Shown in pieces: positions 1 through 8,353 of a DNA stretch of 64,000 nt. Numbering within the stretch: position 1 is the first letter of the stretch; the number at the start of each line of letters is the position of its first letter. The stretch comes from Phenylobacterium conjunctum (GTDB lineage: Bacteria; Pseudomonadota; Alphaproteobacteria; Caulobacterales; Caulobacteraceae): positions 80,552 to 144,551 of the forward strand of contig NZ_JBHTLQ010000006.1 of NCBI RefSeq assembly GCF_042679085.1, given 5' to 3'. Under the pieces are notes generated by a model. It saw nothing but the letters and a program-made list of their open reading frames with translations. It did not search any database and was not told the origin of the DNA. The translations under genes were made by a program, and so were the position numbers.

Positions 1-353
1 GTGTCGACATGGGCCAGGTTCGGACCAAGTCCATGGCCCTGGGGGACGTGTTCCTGCAACTGGTCGACCAGCGCTGCGCCGGCCACGGCTTCACGGTCGC
101 CTGTCCCCGAGGCGCCACCCTGCGCGGCAGCCAGGTCGGCCTGGCCCATCCGGACGGTTACGCCATCATGCAGGCCCTGATCGCCCGCGGGGTGATCGGC
201 GACTTCCGCGCCCCCGACATCCTGCGCTTCGGTTTCACGCCGCTCTATGTGGGCTTTGCCGATGTCTGGGACGCCGTCGAGCACCTGGCCCAGGTGATGG
301 CGAGCGGGCAATGGCGCGAACCCCGGTTCCAAGAGAAGGCGGCCGTCACATGA
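1..353 (+). CDS. kynU: kynureninase, C-terminal part (truncated by window start)
   Basis: This is the C-terminal 117 or so residues of a PLP-dependent kynureninase, which cleaves kynurenine to anthranilate and alanine in the cytoplasm. The frame is open from base 3, so the gene begins left of the window; the internal ATG at 9 is not a start. Family hallmarks are the RGSQVGLAHP stretch, the GYAIMQALIARGV segment and the closing FRAPDILRFGFTPLY block, which line the substrate pocket in kynureninases. The stop codon overlaps the kynA start as ATGA, so the two are translationally coupled. The PLP lysine lies outside the window and could not be checked. Confidence 0.93.
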   Translation, partial: VDMGQVRTKSMALGDVFLQLVDQRCAGHGFTVACPRGATLRGSQVGLAHPDGYAIMQALIARGVIGDFRAPDILRFGFTPLYVGFADVWDAVEHLAQVMASGQWREPRFQEKAAVT

Positions 354-1156
354 CCGAGCAGATCCACGCCCGACCGGACATCAGCTATGGCCAGTATCTG
401 GGCCTCGACCAGCTGTTGTCGGCGCAGAACCCGCGCTCGCCGGAGCATGACGAGCTCTTGTTCATCATCATCCACCAGGCTTCGGAACTGTGGCTAAAGC
501 TCTCGATCCACGAGCTTTCCGCCGCCCGCTCTCACATCGCCCAGGACGATCTGGGACCGGCCTTCAAGATGATCGCGCGGGTCAGCCGTATCCAGGCCCA
601 GCTGATCCAGTCCTGGGACGTGCTGGCGACCATGACCCCCAGCGACTACGCCCTGATCCGCCCGCACCTGGGCCAGAGCTCCGGCTTCCAGTCGCACCAG
701 TATCGGATGCTGGAGTTCCTGATGGGGGCCAAGGATCCAGAGATGCTGCGGGTGCATGAGGGCACGCCGGCGCATGCGGCCCTGCTGACTGAGCTCGCGG
801 CGCCCAGTCTCTATGACGAGTGCGTGCGGCTGCTGGCGCGTCGCGGCTCGCCCATCGCGCCGGAGATCCTGGCGCGCGACCTGACCAAGCCGCATGTGGC
901 GCACGCCTCGGTCACCGCCGCCTGGAGCGAGGTCTATCGCGATCCTGAGGCCTTCTGGGACCTTTACGACCTGGCCGAAAAGCTGGTGGACCTGGAATTC
1001 CGGTTCCAGCAGTGGCGCTTCGCGCACCTGAAGACCGTGGAGCGGATCATTGGCTTCCAGCGCGGCACCGGCGGCTCGTCGGGGGCGACCTATCTGGCGC
1101 GGGCCCTGTCCAACAGCTTCTTCCCCGAACTGTTCCAGGTCAGGACCGGCCTGTGA
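350..1156 (+). CDS. kynA: tryptophan 2,3-dioxygenase
   Basis: This heme enzyme opens the indole ring of L-tryptophan to N-formylkynurenine, the first step of the kynurenine route. The start at 350 (MTEQIHARPD) overlaps the kynU stop by 4 bases; an upstream ATG at 311 would run into kynU and is rejected. The 268-residue protein has the bacterial family length. The FIIIHQASELW segment carries the distal histidine, the QWRFAHLKTVERIIG segment carries the histidine expected to bind heme iron, and GTGGSSG follows as the conserved substrate loop. It forms one operon with kynU and kynB, although this order does not follow the pathway order (kynA, kynB, kynU). Confidence 0.96.
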   Translation: MTEQIHARPDISYGQYLGLDQLLSAQNPRSPEHDELLFIIIHQASELWLKLSIHELSAARSHIAQDDLGPAFKMIARVSRIQAQLIQSWDVLATMTPSDYALIRPHLGQSSGFQSHQYRMLEFLMGAKDPEMLRVHEGTPAHAALLTELAAPSLYDECVRLLARRGSPIAPEILARDLTKPHVAHASVTAAWSEVYRDPEAFWDLYDLAEKLVDLEFRFQQWRFAHLKTVERIIGFQRGTGGSSGATYLARALSNSFFPELFQVRTGL

Positions 1157-1800
1157 CCGAGACTGATGAGACCGGCCGGCGGATCTGGGACATCAGCCAG
1201 GCCTTGCGCCCTGGGGTTCCGGTCTGGCCCGGCGACACCGCCTATGCCGAGGAGCGGACCTGGGTGCTGGAGGGGGACTGTCCGGTCAATGTCAGCCGCC
1301 TGACCCTGTCCACCCACACCGGCGCCCATGCTGACGCGCCCCTGCACTATGACCCGGCCGGCGAGCCGATGGGCCAGGTCTCGCTGGTTCCCTATCTAGG
1401 TCCGGCTCAGGTGATCCACGCCGTCGGCGGGCCGGAGCGGATCGCCGCCGAGGAGATCATGGGCTGGGTGCGCCCCGGGGTCCGCCGGGTGCTGATCCGC
1501 ACCTATGAGCGGTTCCCGCACGAGGCCTGGCGGTCGGACTATCGCTGCCCCTCGGTGGAGTTGATCGAGGCCCTGGGCGCGGCCGGCGTGGTGCTGATCG
1601 GCCTCGATAGCCCGTCGATGGACCCGGAGAGCGCCAAAGAGCTCGTGGGCCACCTGGCGGTGCGCCGCCGGCGGATGGCGATCCTCGAAGGCCTGGTGCT
1701 GGATGCGGTGGAGGAGGGTCTCTACGAGCTGATCGCCCCGCCGCTGCGGCTGGAGGGCGCTGACGCCGCCCCGGTGCGGGCCCTTCTGCGCAGCCTCTGA
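1153..1800 (+). CDS. kynB: kynurenine formamidase
   Basis: Cyclase-family metal-dependent hydrolase of 215 residues that converts N-formylkynurenine to kynurenine and formate. The family signature HTGAHADAP, which supplies metal ligands, lies near residue 56, and the GLDSPSMDP segment further on is also typical of KynB. The start is GTG at 1153, overlapping the kynA stop as GTGA, which fits a tightly coupled operon. Longer in-frame extensions upstream would lie inside kynA. Together with kynU and kynA it completes a tryptophan-to-anthranilate set; the fate of anthranilate is not visible in this window. Confidence 0.95.
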   Translation: MTETDETGRRIWDISQALRPGVPVWPGDTAYAEERTWVLEGDCPVNVSRLTLSTHTGAHADAPLHYDPAGEPMGQVSLVPYLGPAQVIHAVGGPERIAAEEIMGWVRPGVRRVLIRTYERFPHEAWRSDYRCPSVELIEALGAAGVVLIGLDSPSMDPESAKELVGHLAVRRRRMAILEGLVLDAVEEGLYELIAPPLRLEGADAAPVRALLRSL

Positions 1801-1871
1801 CCCAAGGTCAGGCTTGCCACCCCTGTCGCGGGGTCCTTAGCTGGGGCCAACGACATAGGGAGAAGACGGCC

Positions 1872-2672
1872 ATGAGCGCGACCAGCGATGAAGTCCTGTA
1901 CGAGGTGTCCGAGGGGATCGCGACCCTGACCCTCAACCGGCCCGACCGGCTGAACACCATTTCCGGGCCGATGCTGGACCAGCTGACCCAGCTGCTGCTC
2001 AAGGCCAACGCCGATCCGGAGGTCAAGGTCATCCTGCTGACCGGCAAGGGGCGCGCCTTCTGCGCCGGCCTGGACCTGGTGAGCGCGACCCAAGGGACCG
2101 GCATCGGCGGTCAGACCGAGCGGGTGGCCGTGGACCTCGACCTGCGCAACACCCCGCCGACTGTGCTGTTCGCCCTGGATAAGCCGTCGATCTGCGCCAT
2201 GAACGGCTCGGCGGCGGGTTACGGCATGGACGTGGCGCTGGGCTGCGACATCCGGATCATGGCGGAAGGCGCCAAGATGGCCGCGGCGTTTGTGAAGCGC
2301 GGCATCGTGCCGGAGAGCGGCGGGACCTGGTACCTGCCGCGGATGATCGGCTGGGCCAAGGCCGCTGAGCTGATCTTCACCGGCCGCACCCTGACGGCGG
2401 CGGAGAGCCTGGAGATGGGCCTGGCCAACCACGTGGTTCCCGATGACCAGGTCCAGGCCAAGGCCCGCGCCCTGGCCGCCGAGATCGCCGCCAATGCGCC
2501 GCTGGCGGTGCAGAGCTCCAAGCGGCTGATGCGCATGGGCCTGCAGGAGACGTTCAACGATCACGTCCACCACGTCTTCCTGCAGCTGATGCAGCTGTTC
2601 CGCACTCAGGACTTCAAGGAGGGCATGACCTCCTTCCTGGAGAAGCGTCCCGCCGACTTCCAGGGGCGCTGA
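1872..2672 (+). CDS. enoyl-CoA hydratase/isomerase family protein (crotonase)
   Basis: Crotonase-fold protein of 266 residues acting on a CoA thioester. The oxyanion-hole segments are present (GRAFCAGLDLV near residues 60-70 and NGSAAGYGMDVALGCD near 111-126). The two glutamates of classical enoyl-CoA hydratase are not: the first position is Asp120 and the second is Phe140. Instead Glu148 sits in GIVPESGGTW, where PaaG-type isomerases have their catalytic acid. An isomerase or other crotonase reaction is therefore more likely than simple hydration; this is inference from motif alignment. The Shine-Dalgarno AGGGAGAAG lies just before the ATG. It stands 71 bases after kynB and a hairpin follows it. 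Confidence 0.85.
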   Translation: MSATSDEVLYEVSEGIATLTLNRPDRLNTISGPMLDQLTQLLLKANADPEVKVILLTGKGRAFCAGLDLVSATQGTGIGGQTERVAVDLDLRNTPPTVLFALDKPSICAMNGSAAGYGMDVALGCDIRIMAEGAKMAAAFVKRGIVPESGGTWYLPRMIGWAKAAELIFTGRTLTAAESLEMGLANHVVPDDQVQAKARALAAEIAANAPLAVQSSKRLMRMGLQETFNDHVHHVFLQLMQLFRTQDFKEGMTSFLEKRPADFQGR

Positions 2673-2979
2673 GGGCGGCCGCGGGCGCCTGGACCCCCTC
2701 AGGCGCCCGATCTCTGCGCCGTCCGCCCAAGCAATGGGCGCCGCCCTCGTATTTGATTTGCTCATGCGAGGGTGGACGAGATCGCGATTGTCAGCCCCGG
2801 GCCGCGTCCGTCCATTGAGCATGTTCAAGGACGGCTGGACCGCGAGTCCAGGCCTTCTGCGGGCGCCGAAGTTCGCGTGGGTGAGACCAGCTTGCCAGTC
2901 GACCAGAGGCGCCGCGTCCCGCGGGGTCTCCCCGCCGCCGGGACGCTGAACGGCGACCTGGGGAGCGGGGATTTGGAAC
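2673..2979. other. intergenic region, 307 bases
   Basis: No convincing gene. Short open frames here lack ribosome sites and family features. The left end holds a strong hairpin (2682-2709). The right end should hold the promoter and ribosome site (GGGAG) of the amine oxidase gene. I could not place a clear -35/-10 pair. Confidence 0.6.
2682..2709 (+). terminator. hairpin after crotonase gene
   Basis: A perfect 10-base-pair inverted repeat (CGGGCGCCTG and CAGGCGCCCG, 8-base loop) begins 9 bases after the crotonase stop. There is no clear T tract after it, so it may mark a Rho-dependent end or protect the 3' end. Confidence 0.55.
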
Positions 2980-4572
2980 ATGGCGTCGCGGTTGGGTGCG
3001 GGACTTGGGGTTTCACGGCGCAGCTTCCTGGAGGGGCTGAGCAGCGTCGGCGGCTCGGCCCTGCTGATGGCGGGCATGAGCGCGCTGGGGTTCGGGATCG
3101 CCTCGGCCCAGGAGACGCCGCCGGCCCTGTCGGGCGGCGGGGGCAAGAAGGTGGTGGTGCTGGGCGCCGGCGTCGCGGGCATGACCGCCGCCTACGAACT
3201 GGGCAAGGCCGGCTATGACGTCACGGTGCTGGAGGCGCGCAGCTTCGCGGGCGGTCGCTGCCAGACGGCGCGTAAGGGCTTCAAGCTGACCGAACTGGGC
3301 GGCGACACCCAGGTCTGCGACTTCGACGAAGGGCTCTACATCAACCACGGCCCGTGGCGGATCCCTTATCACCACCGCTCGACCCTGCATTACACCAAGG
3401 AATTCAACGTCCCGCTGGAGGTGTTCGTCAACGACAACGACGCCTCCTATGTGATGTTCGACAAGGGGACAGGGCCGCTGGCCGGCAAGCCGGTGCGCAA
3501 GGGCCAGATCGCCGCCGACATCCGCGGCGGGGCCGCCGAGATGCTGGCCAAGCTCGCCAAGCAGGGCGCGCTGGACGCCCAGATGACCGCCGACGACCGC
3601 GACCAGTTCATCGCCTACCTGTCCCAAGAGGGCTATCTGACGCCGGACCTGGCCTATAAGGGCACGGACGGCCGCGGCTTTGACGTCAATCCAGGCGCCC
3701 TGATGGTTCCGGGGCCCGGTAAGCCCTCGACCCCCTTCGCCTTCGCCGACGTGCTGCACTCCAAGGCCTGGCGGACGCTCGCCTCGGTGACCAATTACGA
3801 GCAGCAGCGGACCATGTTCCAGCCGGTGGGCGGCATGGACCGGATCGCCAAGGGCTTTTCCGACGCCCTGGGCTCGAAGATCAGCTATTCCTGCCTGGTG
3901 AAGAAGGTCCGGCAGAACGACAAGGGCGTTGAGGTGACCTATGCCGACGCCACCGGCCAGACCCAGGTGTTGAAGGCCGACTACTGCATCTGCGCCATGC
4001 CGCTGTCGGTGGTCCGCCAGCTGGACTTCCAGGTCTCCAAGCCCTTCAAGGAGGCGATCTCCCAGGTGTCCTACGCCCTGGTGGGCAAGATCGGCCTGCA
4101 GATGAAGCGCCGGTTCTGGGAAGAGGATCACCACATCTATGGCGGGCACGTCTATTTCGACGATCCCGACATCAACTCCATGTCACTGCCGTCCACGGGC
4201 TGGCAGAGCAAGAAGGGCGTGATCCTGGGCTATTACCAGTTCGGGGCCAATGCGGCGAAGGTCAGCGCCCTGTCCCCCGCCGACCGCCAGGCCCTGGCCG
4301 CCAAGGCCGGAACCAAGGTGTTCCCGGAGTTCGGCGACAACGTGGAGACCTCGTTCTCCGCCGCCTGGCACCGGATCGAGCACAATCTGGGCGGCTGGGC
4401 GCAGTGGAGCGACGAAGCCCGGCGCGACGCCTATCCGATCCTGTGCGAACCGGATGGGCGCATCTATCTTGCTGGGGAGCACATGTCCTATCTGCCGGGC
4501 TGGCAGGCTGGCGGGATCGAATCCGCCTGGGCCCAGATCGCCAAGCTGCACGCCCGCGTCCACGCCGCCTGA
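2980..4572 (+). CDS. Tat-exported flavin monoamine oxidase/dehydrogenase family protein
   Basis: FAD-dependent amine oxidase family protein of 530 residues. The N-terminus carries a twin-arginine signal (SRRSFL, residues 12-17) followed by a hydrophobic stretch and ASAQ cleavage site, so the folded flavoprotein should reach the periplasm. The Rossmann motif GAGVAG is at 62-67, Glu85 ends strand two, GGR follows at 91-93, and the C-terminal FAD motif LAGEHMSYLPGW is near residue 500. The substrate (amine or L-amino acid) cannot be read from sequence. A class I cytochrome c gene begins 17 bases downstream, which suggests electrons pass to cytochrome rather than to oxygen, as for NicA2 of Pseudomonas putida and its cytochrome CycN. 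That link is inference. Confidence 0.9.
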   Translation: MASRLGAGLGVSRRSFLEGLSSVGGSALLMAGMSALGFGIASAQETPPALSGGGGKKVVVLGAGVAGMTAAYELGKAGYDVTVLEARSFAGGRCQTARKGFKLTELGGDTQVCDFDEGLYINHGPWRIPYHHRSTLHYTKEFNVPLEVFVNDNDASYVMFDKGTGPLAGKPVRKGQIAADIRGGAAEMLAKLAKQGALDAQMTADDRDQFIAYLSQEGYLTPDLAYKGTDGRGFDVNPGALMVPGPGKPSTPFAFADVLHSKAWRTLASVTNYEQQRTMFQPVGGMDRIAKGFSDALGSKISYSCLVKKVRQNDKGVEVTYADATGQTQVLKADYCICAMPLSVVRQLDFQVSKPFKEAISQVSYALVGKIGLQMKRRFWEEDHHIYGGHVYFDDPDINSMSLPSTGWQSKKGVILGYYQFGANAAKVSALSPADRQALAAKAGTKVFPEFGDNVETSFSAAWHRIEHNLGGWAQWSDEARRDAYPILCEPDGRIYLAGEHMSYLPGWQAGGIESAWAQIAKLHARVHAA

Positions 4573-4589
4573 TCGAAAGAGACCCGACC

Positions 4590-4976
4590 ATGCGAATGAT
4601 TTTCCCGCTCGCGGCGGCCGCCGCGCTTCTGTCCGCCGCGCCCGCCCTGGCCGCAGATGGCAAGCAGATGTTCATGGACAACTGCTCGGCCTGTCACCAG
4701 GCGACCGGCAAGGGCATCCCCGGCGCCTTTCCGGCCCTGGCCGGCAGCAAGGTCGCCCAGGGCGATCCCAAGGAGCCCATCGGCCGCATCCTGAATGGCC
4801 GCGGCGGCATGCCGGCCTTCAGCCAGGAACTGTCTGACGCCGAGATCTCGACCATCCTGACCTATGTGCGCGCCTCATGGGGCAACAAGGCCGCCCCGGT
4901 GAAGCCGCAGCAGGTCGCCGCCCTGCGCACCGGGGCCAAGCGCGAGAACGCCAAGGAAAAACTCCAGGCGCACTGA
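4590..4976 (+). CDS. secreted c-type cytochrome
   Basis: Small monoheme cytochrome c of 128 residues. A cleavable signal peptide ends at about residue 22 (ALAAD). The heme-attachment motif CSACH gives Cys32, Cys35 and axial His36, and Met74 in GGMPAF is the likely second ligand. It would shuttle electrons in the periplasm. The ATG at 4590 is preceded by AAAGAGA; longer upstream frames run into the amine oxidase and are rejected. Its 17-base spacing from the flavin amine oxidase gene makes it the probable electron acceptor of that enzyme. It converges with the alkylsulfatase gene, stopping 9 bases from it. Confidence 0.92.
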   Translation: MRMIFPLAAAAALLSAAPALAADGKQMFMDNCSACHQATGKGIPGAFPALAGSKVAQGDPKEPIGRILNGRGGMPAFSQELSDAEISTILTYVRASWGNKAAPVKPQQVAALRTGAKRENAKEKLQAH

Positions 4977-4985
4977 GCCTGAAGA

Positions 4986-6878
4986 TCAGGGCCGCCAGAC
5001 GATGGGGAAGTCGGCCTTGAAGGCGTCCATCCAACCCATGACCTTGCCGAAGGCGGCCGCGTCGCCGTCCAGCTTGACCTGACCGCCCGCGATCATCGGC
5101 TCGACCTTGCCGCCGGCCATGGTCAGCATCAGGAATACCGGGCGGTTCAGGGTCAGGGTGGCGTCAGTTGAGCCGGAGGCCGGATTGGCTTCCCAGGTCA
5201 GGACGCCATTGGCGACCGCGACGCGGAAGTGCTCCTTGCGGTCGGGGAAGACCAGGTCGACGGTGGCGTGATCGGCGCCGGCCTTGTCCGCGTTGAGCCG
5301 CACCGACATCAGGTCGAGCAGCATCGGCGTGGTCATGTTGCGCACCAGGTCGAGGGAGATGGCCGGGCCTGAGCCGGTCTTCACCCCGTTGCGCAGCTCC
5401 GTCGCCGCCGACAGGTACATGTTGCGCCAGATGGCGTTCTCGGTGGCGTAGGCCATGGCGTCATAGACGCCGGCGAGCTCGTTGCGGGCCACCTGGTCCT
5501 TGGCGTTGGCGTAGACGAGCCGGTTCAGCAGTTGGGCGGCCCAGCGGTCATCGCCCTTGGCGTGGGCGGCCTTGGCGGCGGCCAGCACCTTCTTTTCGCC
5601 GCCCATGGCCGCGACGTAGCGGGCGGACTCATCGGCCGGCTCCAGCGGGGCGAGGTTCACCGGGTTGGCGTCGTACCAGCCCATATAGCGCTGATAGACC
5701 GCGCGGCTGTTGAAGCTGAGCGAGCCGTAGTAGCCGCGGTTGTACCATTCGTTGTCGAGGGCCGGCGGCAGCTTCAGGCGGTTGGCGATCTCCGGACCGG
5801 TGAGCCCCTCGTTCATCATCCGCACCGACTGGTCGTGCAGGAACTTGTAGGCGTCGCGGTGCTTGGCCAGGAAGTCGTCGACCTGGGCCTGGCCGAAGCG
5901 CGGCCAGGCATGGCTGGTGAACATGACGTCGGTCTTGTCGCCATACAGGCGCAGGGATTCGGTCAGGTAGTCGGCCCAGGCCTTGGCGTCGCGCACCAGG
6001 GCGCCGCGCGGGGTCAGCAGATTGTGCTGCGAGGCGTTGGCGTTCTCGGCCATGCAAAGGGCCTTCAGGTCCGGCAGATAGATGTTCATCTCCGCCGGGG
6101 CTTCGGTGCCGGGCGTGACCTGGAACTGCAGCCGGACCCCATCCACCGTCATCTCCTGGCCGGTGGTCTTGATGGTGACGTTGGGCGGGATCAGGGTCTG
6201 GGTGCCGGGGCTGATCGCCGCGCCGATGCCGGCCGACAGCTGTCCGGTCGGACCCTTAGGCAGGAAGTAGCCGAACTGATAGGTCGCCCGACGGCCCATG
6301 GCGGCGCCGGCGATGATGTTCTCGCTGACCGCGTGCTCCAGGAAGCCGTCCGGGGCGATGATCTGGACCTTCCCGGCGTCCACGTCGGCCTGGGAGACCA
6401 GGCCGCGGGCCCCGCCGAAGTGGTCGGTGTGGCTGTGGGTGTAGATCAGGGCGACAACGGGCTTGGCGCCCAGGTTCTCGGTCACCAGGTCATAGGCCGC
6501 CTTGGCGACCTCGGCGGAGGTCAGGGGGTCGATGACGATCCAGCCGGTCTTGCCGGCGATGAAGGTGACGTTGGAGATGTCGAAGCCGCGCACCTGCCAC
6601 ACGCCCTCGGAGACCTTGAACAGGCCGTGCTTGGTCAGGAGCTGGGACTGGCGCCACAGGCTGGGATTGGCGGTGGCCGGGGCAGGGGCCTTGAGGAAGT
6701 CATAGGCGGTCAGGTCCCAGATCACCCGGCCGTCCGAGCCCTTGATCAACGGGTCCTTGCGGGTGGCGACGAAGCCGCGGTCGGCGAAGTCGAAGTCCTG
6801 GCGGTTGTTGAAGTCCGGGGCCGCCAGGGCGGGCGTGGCGGCGAGGGCGAGGGTCAGGCTGACGAGGGCTTTGCGCAT
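4986..6878 (-). CDS. secreted alkyl sulfatase (SdsA1-like, metallo-beta-lactamase fold)
   Basis: Zinc-dependent alkylsulfatase of 630 residues that should release sulfate from alkyl sulfates such as SDS. It has a signal peptide (cleavage after about residue 20, ALAA). The metallo-beta-lactamase motif THSHTDH is at residues 148-153, and further metal-site segments MAENANASQHNL and FTSHAWPRFG lie between 270 and 325. The central dimerisation region and C-terminal SCP2-like domain match the length and layout of SdsA1. AGGAAAGA precedes the ATG. The family also includes sulfatases acting on secondary alcohols, so the exact substrate is open. It is transcribed toward the cytochrome c gene, with no evident operon partner. 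Confidence 0.92.
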   Translation of the reverse strand: MRKALVSLTLALAATPALAAPDFNNRQDFDFADRGFVATRKDPLIKGSDGRVIWDLTAYDFLKAPAPATANPSLWRQSQLLTKHGLFKVSEGVWQVRGFDISNVTFIAGKTGWIVIDPLTSAEVAKAAYDLVTENLGAKPVVALIYTHSHTDHFGGARGLVSQADVDAGKVQIIAPDGFLEHAVSENIIAGAAMGRRATYQFGYFLPKGPTGQLSAGIGAAISPGTQTLIPPNVTIKTTGQEMTVDGVRLQFQVTPGTEAPAEMNIYLPDLKALCMAENANASQHNLLTPRGALVRDAKAWADYLTESLRLYGDKTDVMFTSHAWPRFGQAQVDDFLAKHRDAYKFLHDQSVRMMNEGLTGPEIANRLKLPPALDNEWYNRGYYGSLSFNSRAVYQRYMGWYDANPVNLAPLEPADESARYVAAMGGEKKVLAAAKAAHAKGDDRWAAQLLNRLVYANAKDQVARNELAGVYDAMAYATENAIWRNMYLSAATELRNGVKTGSGPAISLDLVRNMTTPMLLDLMSVRLNADKAGADHATVDLVFPDRKEHFRVAVANGVLTWEANPASGSTDATLTLNRPVFLMLTMAGGKVEPMIAGGQVKLDGDAAAFGKVMGWMDAFKADFPIVWRP

Positions 6879-6997
6879 GGCGGTCTTTCCTGGGGCCGAC
6901 GCGATTTCGCGTGCGTTTGAATTGGCAGTAAGCGCGCCATTAGGGGTTGTCCAGCCGGATCAGCCGCCCTGATCGGCCCCCCAGTCTTTCTGGCGCC

Positions 6998-7028
6998 GCC
7001 CTCTCGGAGGGCCGTAGTATTTCTACGG
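6998..7028 (+). promoter_or_regulatory. paired hairpins upstream of DUF2061 gene
   Basis: Two adjacent inverted repeats overlap slightly: GCCCTC/GAGGGC with a 3-base loop, then CCGTAG/CTACGG with a TATTT loop. They end 25 bases before the start codon and could be a structured leader or an operator. No known riboswitch was recognised. Confidence 0.35.
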
Positions 7029-7053
7029 ACGAACTAGGATTTCTGGGGTCCCC

Positions 7054-7530
7054 ATGGCCGGCGACGCGCAAGACCACTTCGGCGAGACCCACCTGCGCTC
7101 CCTGATCAAGGGGATCAGCTGGCGGGTGGTGGGCAGCCTGGACACGGCGCTGCTGAGCTTCCTGGTCACCGGCAGCCCCAAGTGGGCGGTGACCATCGCC
7201 TCGATCGAAGCCCTGACCAAGATCGCCCTCTACTATGGACACGAACGCGTCTGGGGCCGGGTGCGCTGGGGCCGGGACGGCGAGGCGCACCTGCGCTCAG
7301 TGGCCAAGGGCGCCAGCTGGCGCGTGGTGGCGACCCTGGACACCTTCCTGCTGAGCTGGCTGGTGACCGGCAGCGTCAAGCACGCCGGGGCCATCGCCAG
7401 CCTGGAGGTCTTCACCAAGATCGCCCTGTTCTATCTGCATGAGCGGGGCTGGAAGCTGGTGCCCTGGGGCAAGATCGCCGCCGCCGGGTCCACCGGCGCT
7501 CTGCCCGCGGAACCGGCGGTCGCGCGCTAG
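7054..7530 (+). CDS. tandem DUF2061 membrane protein
   Basis: Small membrane protein of 158 residues made of two copies of the DUF2061 unit. Copy one runs from about residue 11 to 69 and copy two from about 78 to 139; each begins LRS, continues with a KG.SWRVV..LDT..LS segment and ends with an amphipathic HER(V/G)W helix. Each copy predicts two membrane-spanning helices. The function of DUF2061 is not established; some homologues lie near sulfate assimilation genes, but none is adjacent here. It sits alone between the divergent alkylsulfatase gene and the PIG-L gene 46 bases downstream, which it may be cotranscribed with. Confidence 0.85.
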   Translation: MAGDAQDHFGETHLRSLIKGISWRVVGSLDTALLSFLVTGSPKWAVTIASIEALTKIALYYGHERVWGRVRWGRDGEAHLRSVAKGASWRVVATLDTFLLSWLVTGSVKHAGAIASLEVFTKIALFYLHERGWKLVPWGKIAAAGSTGALPAEPAVAR

Positions 7531-7576
7531 CGTCATTGCCGGGCGCGGCCTAGGCTGAACGCCTGGGAGGCCCCGC

Positions 7577-8353
7577 ATGACCACGATCCTGGCGATCCAC
7601 GCCCATCCGGACGACGTCGAGACGCTCGGCGCGGGGGCGCTGAAGATCCTGGCCGACCAGGGCCACGCGATCCGCATTGTCACTGTCACCGCCGGCGACT
7701 GCGGGGCGGTCGACACGCCGCCGGATGAGACCGCGCGGATCCGCAAGGCCGAGGCCGCCGCCGCGGCGGCGATGATCGGAGCGGACTATGCCTGCGCCGA
7801 CATTCCCGACCTCTGTGTGTTCAACGACGACGGCTGCCGCCGCCGGGTGACCGAGATGATCCGCTGGGCGCAGGCTGACATCGTCATCACCTCGTCGCCC
7901 GAGGACTACCACCCGGACCATGAGGCCACGAGCATCCTGGTCCGTGACGCCTGTTTCGCGGCCTCGGTGGGCAATTACCGGACCGGGCCGTCGGCGCCCT
8001 TGGCGGGCGTTCCGCACCTCTATTTCATGGACCCTATCGGTGGGCGGGACCGCGAGGGCCGCTGGGTCGAGCCGCACTTCGGCGTCGACATCACCGAGGT
8101 CTATGAGACCAAGCGCGCCATGCTGGCGGCCCATGTCAGCCAGGACGCCTGGGTCGCCAAGCAGCACGATATCGCCGACCACCAGGACAGCCTGGCCCGC
8201 TGGTGCCGCAGGCGAGGCCGCGACTTCGGCGTGCCGATGGCCGAGGGCTTCCGGCAGTACCGCCACCATCCCTATCCGACCACGGCCCTGCTGCAGGACC
8301 TGTTGGGCGAGGCGTTGGTCGCGCCGCTGGATCAGCCCAGCGCGGCGTCGTAG
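7577..8353 (+). CDS. PIG-L family N-acetylglucosaminyl deacetylase
   Basis: Zinc-dependent deacetylase of the LmbE/PIG-L family, 258 residues, acting on N-acetylated sugars or conjugates. The metal-binding AHPDD motif is at residues 9-13 and the second ligand motif HPDH is near residue 113. No signal peptide is visible, so it is probably cytoplasmic. GGGAGG lies before the ATG. Its 3' end overlaps the convergent Gfo/Idh/MocA gene by 22 bases. PIG-L and Gfo/Idh/MocA genes often occur together, which suggests work on one amino-sugar or sugar acid substrate here; the substrate itself is unknown. Confidence 0.9.
   Translation: MTTILAIHAHPDDVETLGAGALKILADQGHAIRIVTVTAGDCGAVDTPPDETARIRKAEAAAAAAMIGADYACADIPDLCVFNDDGCRRRVTEMIRWAQADIVITSSPEDYHPDHEATSILVRDACFAASVGNYRTGPSAPLAGVPHLYFMDPIGGRDREGRWVEPHFGVDITEVYETKRAMLAAHVSQDAWVAKQHDIADHQDSLARWCRRRGRDFGVPMAEGFRQYRHHPYPTTALLQDLLGEALVAPLDQPSAAS

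Noticed and set aside
2734..3218. Short frames around the amine oxidase start
   Set aside because: They lack ribosome sites and overlap the Tat signal region in another frame.
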